NCBI RefSeq assembly: GCF_003853705.1
Contig: NZ_QTQI01000021.1
Span: forward strand, 1-64,000
Origin: Burkholderia sp. Bp8992
GTDB taxonomy: Bacteria; Pseudomonadota; Gammaproteobacteria; Burkholderiales; Burkholderiaceae
Direction: 5' to 3'
DNA: 64,000 bases
The position numbers and the translations under genes are program-made. Numbering within the stretch: the first letter of the stretch is position 1; every line of letters starts with the position of its first letter. Of this stretch, positions 9,000 to 21,323 are shown one piece after another. The notes beneath the pieces are model-generated. The model made no database searches. It was not told the origin of the DNA and worked only from the letters and a program-made list of their open reading frames with translations.

Positions 9000-10843
9000 A
9001 GCCGTCGCCGAAGCGCCAGAACGTGAAGTTCTCGTCGAGCCCCGTGCTCGGCGTGCACCTGCCGATGTGGCGCTCGAAGTTCGTCGTGTTCCTGCTGTTC
9101 ATGGCGTTCGTCGCGCTGGCCGCGCGGGCGTTCTGGATCCAGGGGCCCGGCAACGCGTTCTACCAGAAGCAGGGCGAGAGCCGCTACCAGCGCACGCTCG
9201 AACTGCCCGCGACGCGCGGCAAGATCCTCGACCGTAACGGGCTCGTGCTCGCGACGAGCCTGCCCGTGCGCGCGATCTGGGCGATTCCCGACGCGGTGCC
9301 GGACGATCTCGACGCCGACAAGGTCAACCAGCTCGGCAAGCTCCTCGGCATGACGCCGAAGGAACTGCGCGTGAAGCTGTCGGAAGACAAGGGGTTCGTC
9401 TACGTGAAGCGCCAGGTGCCGCTCGACGTCGCGGACAAGGTCGCCGCGCTCGACATCCCCGGAATCTACCAGCGCAACGAATACAAGCGTTTCTATCCGG
9501 AAGGCGAGATCACCGCTCACCTGATCGGCTTCACGAACGTCGAGGACGAAGGGCAGGAAGGCGTCGAGCTCGGCGACCAGAAGATGCTGTCCGGCACGTC
9601 GGGCGTGCGTCGCGTGATCAAGGACCGGATGGGGCACATCGTCGAGGATGTCGCCGAGCAGGTTCCGCCGCACAACGGGACCGACGTCGACCTGTCGATC
9701 GACAGCAAGATCCAGTACATCGCGTACGCGAACCTGAAGGCCGCCGTCGAGAAGTTCAAGGCGAAGGCCGGCGCGGCGATGGTCGTCGACGTGCGTACCG
9801 GCGAGGTGCTCGCGCTCGTCAACTACCCGACGTACAACCCGAACGACCGCTCGCGCATGACGGGCGAGCAGCTGCGCAACCGGATCATGACCGACGTGTT
9901 CGAGCCGGGCTCGATCATGAAGCCGTTCACGGTGTCGCTCGCGCTCGACCTGCACCGCGTGACGCCGAATACGCTCGTCGAAACCGGCAACGGGCATTTC
10001 GTGCTCGACGGCGCGCCGATCACCGACGACGCGGGTTTCGGCACGCTGACGGTCGGCGGCGTGATCCAGAAGTCGAGCAACATCGGCGCGACGAAGATCG
10101 CGATGACGATGCGGCCCGAGGAAATGTGGAATATGTATACGAGCATCGGCCTCGGCCAGGCGCCGAAGGTCGGGTTCCCGGGCGCGGTGGCCGGCCGTCT
10201 GCGGCCGTGGAAGAGCTGGCGCCGCATCGAGCAGGCGACGATGTCGTACGGCTATGGCCTGTCGGTATCGCTGTTCCAGCTCGCACGCGCATACACGGCG
10301 ATCGCGCACGACGGCGAGCTGATGCCCGTGACCATTTTCAAGACCGACCCCAATCAGCCGGTCGCGGGCACGCAGGTGTTCAACCCGACCACCGCGCGCG
10401 AAGTGCGCGCGATGCTCGAGACGGTGGTCGCGCCGGGCGGCACGTCGCCGGATGCGGCCGTGCCGGGCTATCGCGTCGGCGGCAAGAGCGGTACCGCGTA
10501 CAAGCATGAAGGGCACGGCTACACGCGCAAGTACCGCGCGTCGTTCGTCGGGATGGCACCGATGCCGAATCCGCGCATCGTCGTCGCGGTGTCGGTCGAC
10601 GAGCCGACCGCCGGCAGCCACTTCGGCGGCCAGGTGTCCGGCCCCGTCTTCTCGGCGATCGCCGGCGACACGATGCGCGCGCTGAACGTCCCGCCGAACA
10701 TGCCGATCAAGCAGCTGGTCGTGTCTGACGATTCGCCGGCAGCGCCGGCTGCAGCGGGGCCGCAAAAGCTGGCCGCGGGCAGCGGTGCGAAGCATATGAT
10801 CGTATCCAGCACGACGCGTAATTCACCAGGAGTTGTTCGATGA
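8996..10843 (+). CDS. ftsI: Peptidoglycan D,D-transpeptidase FtsI (PBP3)
   Basis: A 615-residue class B penicillin-binding protein that crosslinks septal peptidoglycan with FtsW. One N-terminal membrane anchor (about residues 30-47) is followed by the PBP dimerisation domain and the transpeptidase domain. The active-site motifs are present: S306-IMK309 (SxxK), S360-S-N362 (SxN) and K497-SGT500 (KSGT). The ATG at 8996 overlaps the ftsL stop; a longer upstream in-frame reading only repeats rsmH/ftsL sequence out of frame. It is the target of aztreonam and related beta-lactams in other Gram-negatives. Confidence 0.97.
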   Translation: MKPSPKRQNVKFSSSPVLGVHLPMWRSKFVVFLLFMAFVALAARAFWIQGPGNAFYQKQGESRYQRTLELPATRGKILDRNGLVLATSLPVRAIWAIPDAVPDDLDADKVNQLGKLLGMTPKELRVKLSEDKGFVYVKRQVPLDVADKVAALDIPGIYQRNEYKRFYPEGEITAHLIGFTNVEDEGQEGVELGDQKMLSGTSGVRRVIKDRMGHIVEDVAEQVPPHNGTDVDLSIDSKIQYIAYANLKAAVEKFKAKAGAAMVVDVRTGEVLALVNYPTYNPNDRSRMTGEQLRNRIMTDVFEPGSIMKPFTVSLALDLHRVTPNTLVETGNGHFVLDGAPITDDAGFGTLTVGGVIQKSSNIGATKIAMTMRPEEMWNMYTSIGLGQAPKVGFPGAVAGRLRPWKSWRRIEQATMSYGYGLSVSLFQLARAYTAIAHDGELMPVTIFKTDPNQPVAGTQVFNPTTAREVRAMLETVVAPGGTSPDAAVPGYRVGGKSGTAYKHEGHGYTRKYRASFVGMAPMPNPRIVVAVSVDEPTAGSHFGGQVSGPVFSAIAGDTMRALNVPPNMPIKQLVVSDDSPAAPAAAGPQKLAAGSGAKHMIVSSTTRNSPGVVR

Positions 10844-12378
10844 GCGCCGCCCGCAGTTCCCATCCGGCGCATCAGCAGATCGCAGCCGCGCTTGCGTGGC
10901 TGCGTCAGCATGTGGCCCCCGCGGCACAACTGCATGCCGACACGCGCAGCCTCAAGGCTGGCGACGTGTTCGTCGCGTATGCGGTCGACGGGGCAGACAA
11001 CCGCGCCTTCATCGCCGACGCCGTCGCACAAGGTGCGGCCGCCGTGCTGTATCAGCCGGAAGGGCTGGCCGCCGCGCCGGTCGTACCCGTCGCGCTCGCG
11101 GTGCCGGCGCTGGACCAGCTCGCGGGCGAGATCGCCAGCGGCTGGTACGGCGATCCGAGCGACAGCCTGCTCGCGGTCGGCGTCACGGGCACGAACGGCA
11201 AGACGTCGTGCACGCAATGGATCGCTGCCGCGCTGACGGCGCTGCACCAGCCGTGCGCGGTGATCGGCACGCTCGGCACCGGGATGCCCGGCCAGCTCGT
11301 GCCGACCGGTTTCACGACGCCCGACGCGCCGCAGCTGCAGCGCAGCCTCGCGAAGTTGCGCGACGCGGGCGCAAAGGCCGTGGCAATGGAAGTGTCGTCG
11401 CACGCGCTGCATCAGGGCCGCGTGAACGGCACGGCCTTCGATATCGCGGTATTCACGAACCTCACGCAGGATCACCTCGACTATCACCGCACGTTCGATG
11501 CGTACGAAGCCGCGAAGGCGAAGCTGTTCGCGTGGCGCGGCCTGCGCGCGGCGGTGATCAACCGCGACGACGCGGCCGGCCGGCGCCTGCTCGAGAAGCT
11601 GGCCGGCCGTGTGCGCACGATCGCGTACGGGATCGGCGATGCGCCGGCCCCCGACGCCGATCGCGAGCTGGTCGCGAGCGACGTGCGCGCCACGGCGACC
11701 GGCACCGCATTCCGCCTGCGTTCGTCGTGGGGCGACGCGGACGTGGAAGTCGGCACGCTCGGCACGTTCAACGTCAGCAACCTGCTGGCCGTACTCGGCT
11801 CGCTGCTCGCGGCCGACGTGCCGTTCGACGCCGCGCTCGCCGAGATCGAGCGGCTCGAGTCCGTCAACGGCCGGATGCAGCGGCTCGGCGGCCGGCTGCA
11901 GAACGATGAACCGCTCGTCGTGATCGACTACGCGCACACGCCCGACGCGCTCGAAAAGACGCTCGACGCGCTGCGTCCGATCGCCACGGCGCGCGGCGGC
12001 CGGCTCGTCTGCATGTTCGGCTGCGGCGGCGATCGCGATGCGACGAAGCGCCCGCTGATGGGCGCGATCGCGGAACGGTTCGCCGACGAGACCGTCGTCA
12101 CGAGCGACAACCCGCGCAGCGAGGATCCGCAGCGCATCATCGACCAGATTGTCGCGGGCATGACCGCCCCCGATCGTGCACGCCGCATCGAGGATCGCGC
12201 GAGCGCGATCCTGCAGGCCGTGCGCGGCGCAGCACGCGAGGATGTCGTCGTGCTGGCCGGCAAGGGCCACGAGGCCACGCAGGAAATCATGGGCAAGAAG
12301 CGTACGTTCTCCGACCAGGATCACGCGCGGCTCGCGCTGGCAGCGCGCGCGACGCACGGCAAGGGAGGCGGCGAATGA
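10840..12378 (+). CDS. murE: UDP-MurNAc-L-Ala-D-Glu:meso-diaminopimelate ligase
   Basis: A 512-residue cytoplasmic Mur ligase that adds meso-diaminopimelate to UDP-MurNAc dipeptide using ATP. The P-loop GTNGKT lies at residues 117-122, with the central TTPDAP and EVSSHAL motifs. D423-NPR426 is the motif that selects diaminopimelate rather than lysine, in agreement with a Gram-negative wall. It overlaps ftsI and murF by four bases on each side, so the three are translated as a chain. Confidence 0.97.
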   Translation: MSAARSSHPAHQQIAAALAWLRQHVAPAAQLHADTRSLKAGDVFVAYAVDGADNRAFIADAVAQGAAAVLYQPEGLAAAPVVPVALAVPALDQLAGEIASGWYGDPSDSLLAVGVTGTNGKTSCTQWIAAALTALHQPCAVIGTLGTGMPGQLVPTGFTTPDAPQLQRSLAKLRDAGAKAVAMEVSSHALHQGRVNGTAFDIAVFTNLTQDHLDYHRTFDAYEAAKAKLFAWRGLRAAVINRDDAAGRRLLEKLAGRVRTIAYGIGDAPAPDADRELVASDVRATATGTAFRLRSSWGDADVEVGTLGTFNVSNLLAVLGSLLAADVPFDAALAEIERLESVNGRMQRLGGRLQNDEPLVVIDYAHTPDALEKTLDALRPIATARGGRLVCMFGCGGDRDATKRPLMGAIAERFADETVVTSDNPRSEDPQRIIDQIVAGMTAPDRARRIEDRASAILQAVRGAAREDVVVLAGKGHEATQEIMGKKRTFSDQDHARLALAARATHGKGGGE

Positions 12379-13781
12379 CGATGCTCAGTCTCGGCGAAGC
12401 CGCCCGCCTGATTCCCGGCGCAACCGTCCACGGCGACGCGGGCGTCACGTTCGACCGCGTGTCGACGGACAGCCGCACGGCCGGTCCGGGCGACCTGTTC
12501 GTCGCGCTGAAAGGCGAACGCTTCGACGCGCACGACTTCCTCGGTGACGTCGCCGCGCGCGGCGCCGCCGCGGCGCTCGTCGCGCACGTGCCGGCCGGCG
12601 TCACGCTGCCGGCGATCGTCGGCGGCGAAACGCGTGCCGCGCTCGGCGCGCTCGCACACGGCTGGCGCATGCGATTCCCGCTGCCGCTCGTCGCGGTGAC
12701 GGGCAGCAACGGCAAGACGACCGTCAAGGAAATGATCGCGTCGATCTTCGCGGCGGCGGTCGGCGCCGACGCGCGGCTCGCAACGGCCGGCAACCTGAAC
12801 AACGACGTCGGCCTGCCGCTGACGCTGCTGCGCCTGTCGGCCCAGCATCGTCTCGCGGTGATCGAGATCGGGATGAACCACCCGGGCGAGACCGAAGTCC
12901 TCGCGCGCCTCACGGCGCCGACGGTCGCGCTCGTCAACAACGCACAGCGCGAGCACCAGGAATTCATGGCGACGGTGGAAGCCGTCGCGCTCGAACACGC
13001 GGCCGTGATTCACGCGCTGCCGCCGGACGGCGTCGCGGTGTTCCCGGCCGACGACGCGTACGCGGGCATCTGGCGCGTCGCGTCGACCGGCAACCGGATC
13101 CTCGATTTCGCGCTGCACGACGCCGAACGGCAGAACGACGCGCAGGTCATCGGCCGCCTGCACGGCGGCGAACTCGCGATCGACACGCCGGCGGGTGCCG
13201 TCACGGTACGGCTGCGCGCGCTCGGCGAGCACAACGCACGCAACGCGCTGGCCGCGACGGCCGCCGCGCTGGGCGCCGGCGTCGCGCTGCCGGCGATCCG
13301 GCAGGGCCTCGAATCGTTCGAACCGGTCAAGGGCCGGCTGCAGGTGAAGCAGGCGATCGCCGGCAGCCTCGCGGGCGCGACGGTCGTCGACGATACGTAC
13401 AACGCGAACCCCGATTCGATGCGGGCCGCGATCGACGTGCTCGCCGCGCATCCGGCGCCGCGCGTGCTGGTGATCGGCGACATGGGCGAAGTCGGCGACG
13501 AAGGGCCGGCGTTCCACCGCGAGATCGGCGCCTATGCGCGCGATCGCGGGATCGATGCGCTGTTCGCGCTCGGCGACGCGTCGCGCGATGCGTGCGCCGC
13601 GTATGGCGCAACCGCTCGCCATTTCGACGACGTCGGCGCGCTCGTGTCGGCGTTGCTCGCGGCCGGTTACGGCGCGCAGGCGACGGTGCTCGTGAAGGGC
13701 TCGCGGTACATGAAGATGGAGCGCGTGGTCGACGCGCTGACGAACCAACCCGCGGCGGGCACGACGCCCGCTGCACACTGA
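12375..13781 (+). CDS. murF: UDP-MurNAc-tripeptide:D-alanyl-D-alanine ligase
   Basis: A 468-residue Mur ligase adding the D-Ala-D-Ala dipeptide (made by Ddl, encoded further along the cluster) to UDP-MurNAc-tripeptide. The ATP-binding GSNGKT is at residues 110-115, followed by the NLNND segment, EIGMNHPGE and DTYNANPDS, all typical of MurF. The stop is 16 nt before mraY, where the spacer holds GGAAGGAAG as the mraY ribosome binding site. Confidence 0.97.
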   Translation: MTMLSLGEAARLIPGATVHGDAGVTFDRVSTDSRTAGPGDLFVALKGERFDAHDFLGDVAARGAAAALVAHVPAGVTLPAIVGGETRAALGALAHGWRMRFPLPLVAVTGSNGKTTVKEMIASIFAAAVGADARLATAGNLNNDVGLPLTLLRLSAQHRLAVIEIGMNHPGETEVLARLTAPTVALVNNAQREHQEFMATVEAVALEHAAVIHALPPDGVAVFPADDAYAGIWRVASTGNRILDFALHDAERQNDAQVIGRLHGGELAIDTPAGAVTVRLRALGEHNARNALAATAAALGAGVALPAIRQGLESFEPVKGRLQVKQAIAGSLAGATVVDDTYNANPDSMRAAIDVLAAHPAPRVLVIGDMGEVGDEGPAFHREIGAYARDRGIDALFALGDASRDACAAYGATARHFDDVGALVSALLAAGYGAQATVLVKGSRYMKMERVVDALTNQPAAGTTPAAH

Positions 13782-13797
13782 GTAGAAGGAAGGAAGC

Positions 13798-14967
13798 ATG
13801 CTGCTGGCGCTGGCGCAATGGCTGCAAGGTGACGCAAGCTTTTTGCGCTTGTTCACGTACCTCACGTTCCGGGCGGTGATGGCCACCATCACCGCGCTCG
13901 GGATCGGGCTCGTGTGCGGACCCTGGGTGATCCGCAAGCTGACGCAAATGAAGGTCGGGCAGGCCGTGCGCAAGGACGGCCCGCAGACCCACCTCGTCAA
14001 GTCCGGCACGCCGACGATGGGCGGCGTGCTGATCCTGATCGGCATCGCGGTCGCGACGCTGCTGTGGGGCGACCTGACGAACCGTTTCATCTGGATCGTG
14101 ATGCTCGTCACGTTCGGTTTCGGCGTGATCGGCTGGGTCGACGACTACCGCAAGGTCGTCCACAAGGACCCGCGCGGGATGTCGTCGCGCGAGAAGTATT
14201 TCTGGCAATCGGTGATCGGGCTGTTCGCGGCCGTCTACCTCGCGTTCAGCGTGTCCGAGGCGAACAACGTGCGCGTGTTCGACCTGTTCATGGCGTGGGT
14301 GCGGAGCGGGCTGTCGATGGGGCTGCCGGCGCGTGCCGACCTGATGCTGCCGTTCCTGAAGTCGATCAGCTACCCGCTCGGGGTCTGGGGCTTCATCGTG
14401 CTGACCTACTTCGTGATCGTCGGCGCGAGCAACGCGGTGAACCTGACGGACGGCCTCGACGGTCTCGTGATCATGCCGGTCGTGCTGGTCGGCGCGTCGC
14501 TCGGTGTGTTCGCGTACGTGATGGGCAGCGCGGTGTATTCAAAATACCTGCTGTTCCCGCACATCCCGGGCGCGGGCGAACTGTTGATCTTCTGTTCCGC
14601 GATGGGCGGGGCAGGGCTCGCGTTCCTCTGGTACAACACGCACCCCGCGCAGGTGTTCATGGGCGACGTCGGCGCGCTGGCGCTGGGCGGCGCGCTCGGC
14701 ACGGTCGCGGTGATCGTGCGCCAGGAAATCGTGCTGTTCATCATGGGCGGCATCTTCGTCGCGGAAACGCTGTCGGTGATGCTGCAGGTTTCGTGGTTCA
14801 AGTACACGAAGAAGCGTTACGGCGAAGGGCGGCGCCTGCTGAAGATGGCGCCGCTGCATCACCATTTCGAATTGTCCGGCTGGAAGGAAACGCAGGTGGT
14901 CGTGCGTTTCTGGATCATTACGCTGATGCTGTGCCTGTTCGGTCTGACCACCCTCAAGCTGCGGTAA
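13798..14967 (+). CDS. mraY: Phospho-MurNAc-pentapeptide transferase MraY
   Basis: A 389-residue polytopic inner-membrane enzyme of about ten helices that transfers phospho-MurNAc-pentapeptide to undecaprenyl phosphate, giving lipid I. Conserved cytoplasmic motifs are seen: [17 protein letters not shown] with D115-D116, the NLTDGLDGL loop and the late HHHFE motif (LHHHFE). Length is longer than E. coli MraY (360) but normal for betaproteobacteria. It lies between murF and murD with 16-nt gaps on both sides. Confidence 0.97.
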
Positions 14968-14983
14968 AGGAAAGGTAACAAGG

Positions 14984-16504
14984 ATGTCTGGCGAGATGTT
15001 TGGAGATCGGCAACGGCCGATGGTGCTCGTACTGGGGCTCGGTGAATCGGGTCTCGCGATCGCGCGATGGTGCGCGAGGCACGGGTGCCGGCTGCGTATT
15101 GCCGATACCCGCGAGGCGCCGCCGAACCTTGCCGCGCTGCAGGCCGAAGGCATTGATGCGGAATTCGTCGGCGGCGCGTTCACGCCCGCACTGCTCGACG
15201 GCGGCATCGAGATCGTCGGGCTGAGCCCCGGGCTGTCGCCGCTGGAGCCGGCACTCGCGGCGCTGGTCACGGCCGCGAACGAGCGCGGTATCGCGGTGTG
15301 GGGCGAGCTGGAATTCTTCGCGCAGGCGCTGCGCGCGCTCGGCACGAGCGGCTACCAGCCGAAGGTGCTCGCGATCACCGGCACCAACGGCAAGACCACG
15401 ACGACGAGCCTCACGGGCCTGCTGTGCCAGCGCGCGGGCCGGAAGGTCGCGGTCGCGGGCAACATCAGCCCGGCCATGCTCGACCGGCTCGCGAACGCGA
15501 TCGACGAAACGGCGCTGCCCGACGTGTGGGTGCTCGAACTGTCGAGCTTCCAGCTCGAGACCGCACGCACGTTCGCGCCCGACGCGGCCGCGATCCTCAA
15601 CATCACGCAGGACCACCTCGATTGGCACGGCAGCTTCGACGCGTATGCGCAGGCAAAGGGCCGGATCTTCGGCGCGACGACCACGCGCGTGCTGAACCGC
15701 GACGATGCGGCCGTGATGAAGTTCGCGCCGGCAGCCGGGGCGGCCGACGCGCCGCGCACGGTCACGTTCGGCCTGAACGAACCGGTGCAGGACGGCGACT
15801 ACGGGCTGTCGCGCGACAACGGCATCGCGTGGTTGGTGGAAGCCGTCGATCGCGACGCGCCGGATGAAGTGACGACGACCCGCCGGCGCAAGCGCGATGC
15901 GCATACGCCCGACATCGCGCAGAAGCGCCTGATGCCGGCCGACGCGCTGCGGATTCGCGGCCTGCACAACGCGGCGAACGCGCTGGCCGCATTCGCGCTC
16001 GCACGCGCGATCGACCTGCCGGCAGCACCGCTGCTGCACGCGCTGCGCGAATACCGCGGCGAAGCGCATCGCGTCGAAGTGATCGCGACGATCGACGACG
16101 TCGACTACGTCGACGACAGCAAGGGCACCAACGTCGGTGCGACAGTGGCCGCGCTCGACGGGCTCGCCCAGAAGATCGTGCTGATCGCGGGCGGCGACGG
16201 CAAGGGCCAGGATTTCGCGCCGCTGGTCGCGCCGGTCGCACGCTGGTGCCGCGCGGTGATGTTGATCGGCCGCGACGCGCCGGCGATCCGCGATACGCTC
16301 GCCGAAACCGGCGTGCCGCTCGCCGACCACGCGACGCTCGAAGGTGCGGTGCACGCGGCGGCCGACCTCGCGGAGCCGGGCGATGCGGTGCTGCTGTCGC
16401 CCGCATGCGCGAGCCTCGACATGTTCAGGAACTACGCCCATCGCGCGGATGTGTTCCGCGCGGCGGTCGACGAAATCGCCATCGACAAAGGAGCGACGCC
16501 ATGA
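14984..16504 (+). CDS. murD: UDP-MurNAc-L-alanine:D-glutamate ligase
   Basis: A 506-residue cytoplasmic Mur ligase adding D-Glu to UDP-MurNAc-L-Ala. The N-terminal nucleotide-binding GLGESG, the ATP-binding GTNGKT at residues 133-138, the LELSSFQLE motif and a late DDSKGTN motif define the family. It is longer than E. coli MurD (438), in part through an insertion rich in charged residues (about 286-315, including [11 protein letters not shown]), a feature I recall in Burkholderia orthologues. Its stop overlaps the ftsW ATG. Confidence 0.96.
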   Translation: MSGEMFGDRQRPMVLVLGLGESGLAIARWCARHGCRLRIADTREAPPNLAALQAEGIDAEFVGGAFTPALLDGGIEIVGLSPGLSPLEPALAALVTAANERGIAVWGELEFFAQALRALGTSGYQPKVLAITGTNGKTTTTSLTGLLCQRAGRKVAVAGNISPAMLDRLANAIDETALPDVWVLELSSFQLETARTFAPDAAAILNITQDHLDWHGSFDAYAQAKGRIFGATTTRVLNRDDAAVMKFAPAAGAADAPRTVTFGLNEPVQDGDYGLSRDNGIAWLVEAVDRDAPDEVTTTRRRKRDAHTPDIAQKRLMPADALRIRGLHNAANALAAFALARAIDLPAAPLLHALREYRGEAHRVEVIATIDDVDYVDDSKGTNVGATVAALDGLAQKIVLIAGGDGKGQDFAPLVAPVARWCRAVMLIGRDAPAIRDTLAETGVPLADHATLEGAVHAAADLAEPGDAVLLSPACASLDMFRNYAHRADVFRAAVDEIAIDKGATP

Positions 16505-17784
16505 GCTGGTCCGATCGCCTCGTCTCCCGTTTCAACGACCGGCGCGACACCGGCGGCAATGCCGCGGGCGGTCGCGTCGCATCGGCCACGCGCGCCGCGA
16601 CGGGCGGCCTCGCGAGCGTCGTCAACGGCGTGCGCCCGAGCCGTTCGCGGATGCTCGACTTCGACTACTCGCTGTTGTGGGTCGCGATCGCGCTGCTCGG
16701 GCTCGGCGTCGTGATGGTGTATTCGGCGTCGATCGCGATGCCCGATTCGCCGAAATACGCGGCGTATCACGATTACGCGTTCCTGATGCGCCACTGCATC
16801 TCGCTCACCGTCGCGTTCATCGGGGCGGTGATCGCGTTCCGCGTGCCGGTGTCGACGTGGGACAAGTACGCGCCGCATCTCTTCCTGATCGCGCTCGTCG
16901 GTCTCGTGATCGTGCTGATCCCGCACGTCGGCAAGGGCGTGAACGGTGCGCGCCGCTGGATTCCGCTCGGCATCACGAACATGCAGCCGTCGGAAATCAT
17001 GAAGCTCGCGGTGACGATCTACGCGGCGAACTACACGGTGCGCAAGCAGGAATACATGCAGAGCTTCGCGAAGGGCTTCCTGCCGATGGCATTCGCGGTT
17101 GGCCTGGTCGGTGCGCTGCTGCTGCTCGAGCCGGACATGGGTGCGTTCATGGTGGTCGCCGCGATCGCGATGGGCGTGCTGTTCCTCGGCGGCGTGAACG
17201 GCAAGCTGTTCGGCGGCCTCGTCGCGACGGCGGTCGGCACGTTCACGATGCTCGTGTGGCTGTCGCCGTGGCGTCGTGAGCGGATCTTCGCGTATCTGGA
17301 TCCGTGGGACGAGCGCTACGCGCAGGGCAAGGCCTACCAGCTCACGCATTCGCTGATCGCATTCGGTCGCGGCGAGTGGTTCGGCGTCGGCCTCGGCGGC
17401 AGCGTCGAGAAGCTGAACTACCTGCCCGAAGCGCATACCGACTTCATCCTCGCGGTGATCGGCGAGGAACTCGGCTTCGTCGGCGTGCTGGTCGTGATCC
17501 TGCTGTTCTACTGGATCGTGCGCCGCGCGTTCGAGATCGGCCGTCAGGCGCTCGCGCTCGACCGCACGTTCGCGGGCCTGATGGCGAAGGGCATCGGCAT
17601 CTGGTTCGGCGCGCAGACGTTCATCAACATGGGCGTGAACCTCGGGCTGCTGCCGACCAAGGGCCTGACGCTGCCGCTCGTGAGCTACGGCGGCTCGGGA
17701 ATTTTGCTGAACTGCGTCGCGCTCGCGGTGCTGCTGCGGGTCGACTATGAGAACCGGGTGCTGATGCGCGGAGGGAAGGTATGA
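16501..17784 (+). CDS. ftsW: Septal peptidoglycan polymerase FtsW
   Basis: A 427-residue SEDS-family glycosyltransferase with about ten membrane helices that polymerises lipid II at the septum together with FtsI. A hydrophilic N-terminal extension of about 55 residues precedes the first helix. The catalytic-region motif [10 protein letters not shown] and the late [16 protein letters not shown] signature are present. The ATG at 16501 overlaps the murD stop by four bases; the longer in-frame reading upstream lies inside murD and is rejected. Coupled to murG by another ATGA overlap. Confidence 0.96.
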   Translation: MSWSDRLVSRFNDRRDTGGNAAGGRVASATRAATGGLASVVNGVRPSRSRMLDFDYSLLWVAIALLGLGVVMVYSASIAMPDSPKYAAYHDYAFLMRHCISLTVAFIGAVIAFRVPVSTWDKYAPHLFLIALVGLVIVLIPHVGKGVNGARRWIPLGITNMQPSEIMKLAVTIYAANYTVRKQEYMQSFAKGFLPMAFAVGLVGALLLLEPDMGAFMVVAAIAMGVLFLGGVNGKLFGGLVATAVGTFTMLVWLSPWRRERIFAYLDPWDERYAQGKAYQLTHSLIAFGRGEWFGVGLGGSVEKLNYLPEAHTDFILAVIGEELGFVGVLVVILLFYWIVRRAFEIGRQALALDRTFAGLMAKGIGIWFGAQTFINMGVNLGLLPTKGLTLPLVSYGGSGILLNCVALAVLLRVDYENRVLMRGGKV

Positions 17785-18880
17785 CCGCGTCGCAACGCAC
17801 GCTGATGGTGATGGCAGGCGGCACCGGGGGCCACGTGTTCCCGGGGCTCGCGGTCGCGCACCGGATGGAAGCGGCGGGCTGGCGCGTCGTATGGCTCGGC
17901 AATCCGGCCGGGATGGAAGCGACGCTCGTGCCGAAGCACGGCATTCCGATGGAATACGTGCGGTTCGGCGGGCTGCGCGGCAAGGGCCTGAAGACCAAGC
18001 TGACGCTGCCGGTCAACCTGCTGCGCGCCTGCTGGCAAAGCCTCGGCGCGCTGCGCCGCGTGCGGCCGGACGTCGTGCTCGGGATGGGCGGCTACATCAC
18101 GTTCCCGGCGGGCGTGATGACCGCGCTGTCGGGGCGCCCGCTCGTGCTGCATGAACAGAATTCGATCGCGGGGCTGACGAACAAGGTGCTCGCGAAACTC
18201 GCGAAGCGCGTGCTCGTCGCGTTCCCCGGCGCGCTGCCGCACGCGGAATGGACGGGTAACCCGATTCGCGCGGAACTTGCGCGCACGGAACCGCCCAAAG
18301 CACGCTATGCGTCGCGCAGCGGCCCGCTGAACGTGCTGGTCGTCGGCGGCAGCCTCGGTGCGGCCGCGCTGAACGAAGTCGTGCCGCGCGCGCTGGCGCT
18401 GCTGACGCCGGGCGAGCGCCCGCGCGTCGTGCACCAGGCCGGCGTGAAGCACATCGAGGCATTGAAGACGAATTACGAAGCGGCCGGTTTCGCGGCCGGC
18501 GAAGACGTGCGGCTCGTGCCGTTCATCGACGACATGGCGGCCGCGTATGCGGCGGCGGATCTGGTGATCTGCCGGTCGGGCGCGATGACGGTGTCGGAGA
18601 TCGCGGCGGTGGGCGTGGCGGCGCTGTTCGTGCCGTTCCCGTACGCGGTCGACGATCACCAGACGACCAATGCCGCGTTCCTCGCCGATGCGGGCGCGGC
18701 CGTGCTGGTGCAACAACGCGACCTGTCGGCGGAACTGCTTGCCGACTGGCTGCGCGGCCAATCGCGGGCGTCGCTCGCGGACATGGCGGAACGTTCGCGC
18801 TCGCTGGCGAAGCCCGAGGCTACCGACGAAGTCGCGCGCGTGTGCGCGAAGGCGGCCGGCGCGAACCTGGAAACACTGCA

Positions 18881-18884
<4 letters not shown>
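17781..18884 (+). CDS. murG: UDP-GlcNAc:lipid I GlcNAc transferase MurG
   Basis: A 367-residue GT-B fold glycosyltransferase attached to the inner face of the membrane that adds GlcNAc to lipid I to make lipid II. The N-terminal glycine-rich [12 protein letters not shown] loop, the GMGGYITFP segment, HEQNSIAGL and the C-terminal [11 protein letters not shown] with the PYAVDDHQT nucleotide-binding segment are all present. Both ends overlap neighbours by four bases. Confidence 0.97.
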
Positions 18885-20278
<1,394 letters not shown>

Positions 20279-20279
20279 C

Positions 20280-20366
20280 ATGAAACGACCCCCACGCTCA
20301 CTTCGTTCGCTGCCCCCCGCGGGGGCGGTCAGCCTCCTTGGGGCGGCCCGGCGGAGGCTGACATGA
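20280..20366 (+). repeat. GC-rich repeat-like element between murC and ddlB, containing a 28-codon frame
   Basis: The only long spacer in the upstream half of the dcw cluster. It is a C/G-block sequence with a GCCCCC/GGGGGC core (20312-20326) and a perfect 10-bp inverted repeat, GTCAGCCTCC at 20328-20337 and GGAGGCTGAC at 20353-20362, with a 15-base loop. The right arm contains the GGAGG Shine-Dalgarno of ddlB. From an ATG 1 nt after the murC stop it reads as 28 codons ([10 protein letters not shown]...) ending in a TGA that overlaps the ddlB ATG. From memory, near-identical segments occur between many Burkholderia genes; I could not check this here. Confidence 0.6.
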
Positions 20367-21304
20367 GCGGAATCGATCCGAAACGTTTCGGCAAGGTGGC
20401 GGTGTTGTTCGGCGGCGAATCCGCCGAGCGCGAGGTGTCGCTGACCTCGGGCCGCCTCGTGCTGCAGGGCCTGCGTGACGCGGGCGTCGATGCGCATCCG
20501 TTCGACCCGGCCGAACGGCCGCTGTCGGCGCTGAAGGACGAAGGTTTCGTGCGCGCGTTCAACGCGCTGCACGGCGGCTACGGCGAGAACGGCCAGATCC
20601 AGGGCGCGCTCGATTTCTACGGCATCCGCTACACGGGCAGCGGCGTGCTCGGTTCGGCGCTCGGCCTCGACAAGTTCCGCACGAAGCTCGTGTGGCAGCA
20701 GACGGGCGTGCCGACGCCGCCGTTCGAGACGGTGATGCGCGGCGACGACCTGGCCGCGCGCGCGACCGACATCGTCGCGAAGCTCGGCCTGCCGCTGTTC
20801 GTGAAGCCGGCGAGCGAAGGCTCGAGCGTCGCGGTGCTGAAGGTGAAGACGGCCGACGCGCTGCCGGCTGCGCTCGCGGAAGCCGCGACGCACGACAAGA
20901 TCGTGATCGTCGAGAAGAGCATCGAAGGCGGCGGCGAATACACCGCGTGCATCGCCGGCGATCTCGACCTGCCGCTGATCAAGATCGTGCCGGCGGGCGA
21001 GTTCTACGACTACCACGCGAAGTACGTCGCCGACGATACGCAGTACCTGATCCCGTGCGGCCTGCCGGCCGAACAGGAAGCGGAACTGAAGCGCATCGCG
21101 CGCCGCGCGTTCGACGTGCTCGGCTGCACCGACTGGGGCCGGGCGGATTTCATGCTCGACGCGGCCGGCAATGCGTATTTCCTGGAAGTGAACACGGCCC
21201 CCGGGATGACCGACCACTCGCTGCCGCCGAAGGCCGCGCGCGCGGTCGGCATCGGCTATTCGGAGCTGGTCGTGAAGGTGCTGTCGCTCACGCTCAACGA
21301 CTGA
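20363..21304 (+). CDS. ddlB: D-alanine:D-alanine ligase
   Basis: A 313-residue ATP-grasp enzyme joining two D-alanines to feed MurF. The N-terminal [12 protein letters not shown] motif, the HGGYGENG loop, KPASEGSS in the ATP-grasp region and the C-terminal [16 protein letters not shown] are typical of the DdlB type. The ATG at 20363 follows GGAGG with a 5-nt spacer, but that Shine-Dalgarno lies in the right arm of a 10-bp inverted repeat, so initiation may depend on translation coming from upstream. It is the target of D-cycloserine in other bacteria. Confidence 0.96.
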   Translation: MSGIDPKRFGKVAVLFGGESAEREVSLTSGRLVLQGLRDAGVDAHPFDPAERPLSALKDEGFVRAFNALHGGYGENGQIQGALDFYGIRYTGSGVLGSALGLDKFRTKLVWQQTGVPTPPFETVMRGDDLAARATDIVAKLGLPLFVKPASEGSSVAVLKVKTADALPAALAEAATHDKIVIVEKSIEGGGEYTACIAGDLDLPLIKIVPAGEFYDYHAKYVADDTQYLIPCGLPAEQEAELKRIARRAFDVLGCTDWGRADFMLDAAGNAYFLEVNTAPGMTDHSLPPKAARAVGIGYSELVVKVLSLTLND

Positions 21305-21323
21305 CGCAGGAACGGAACGACGT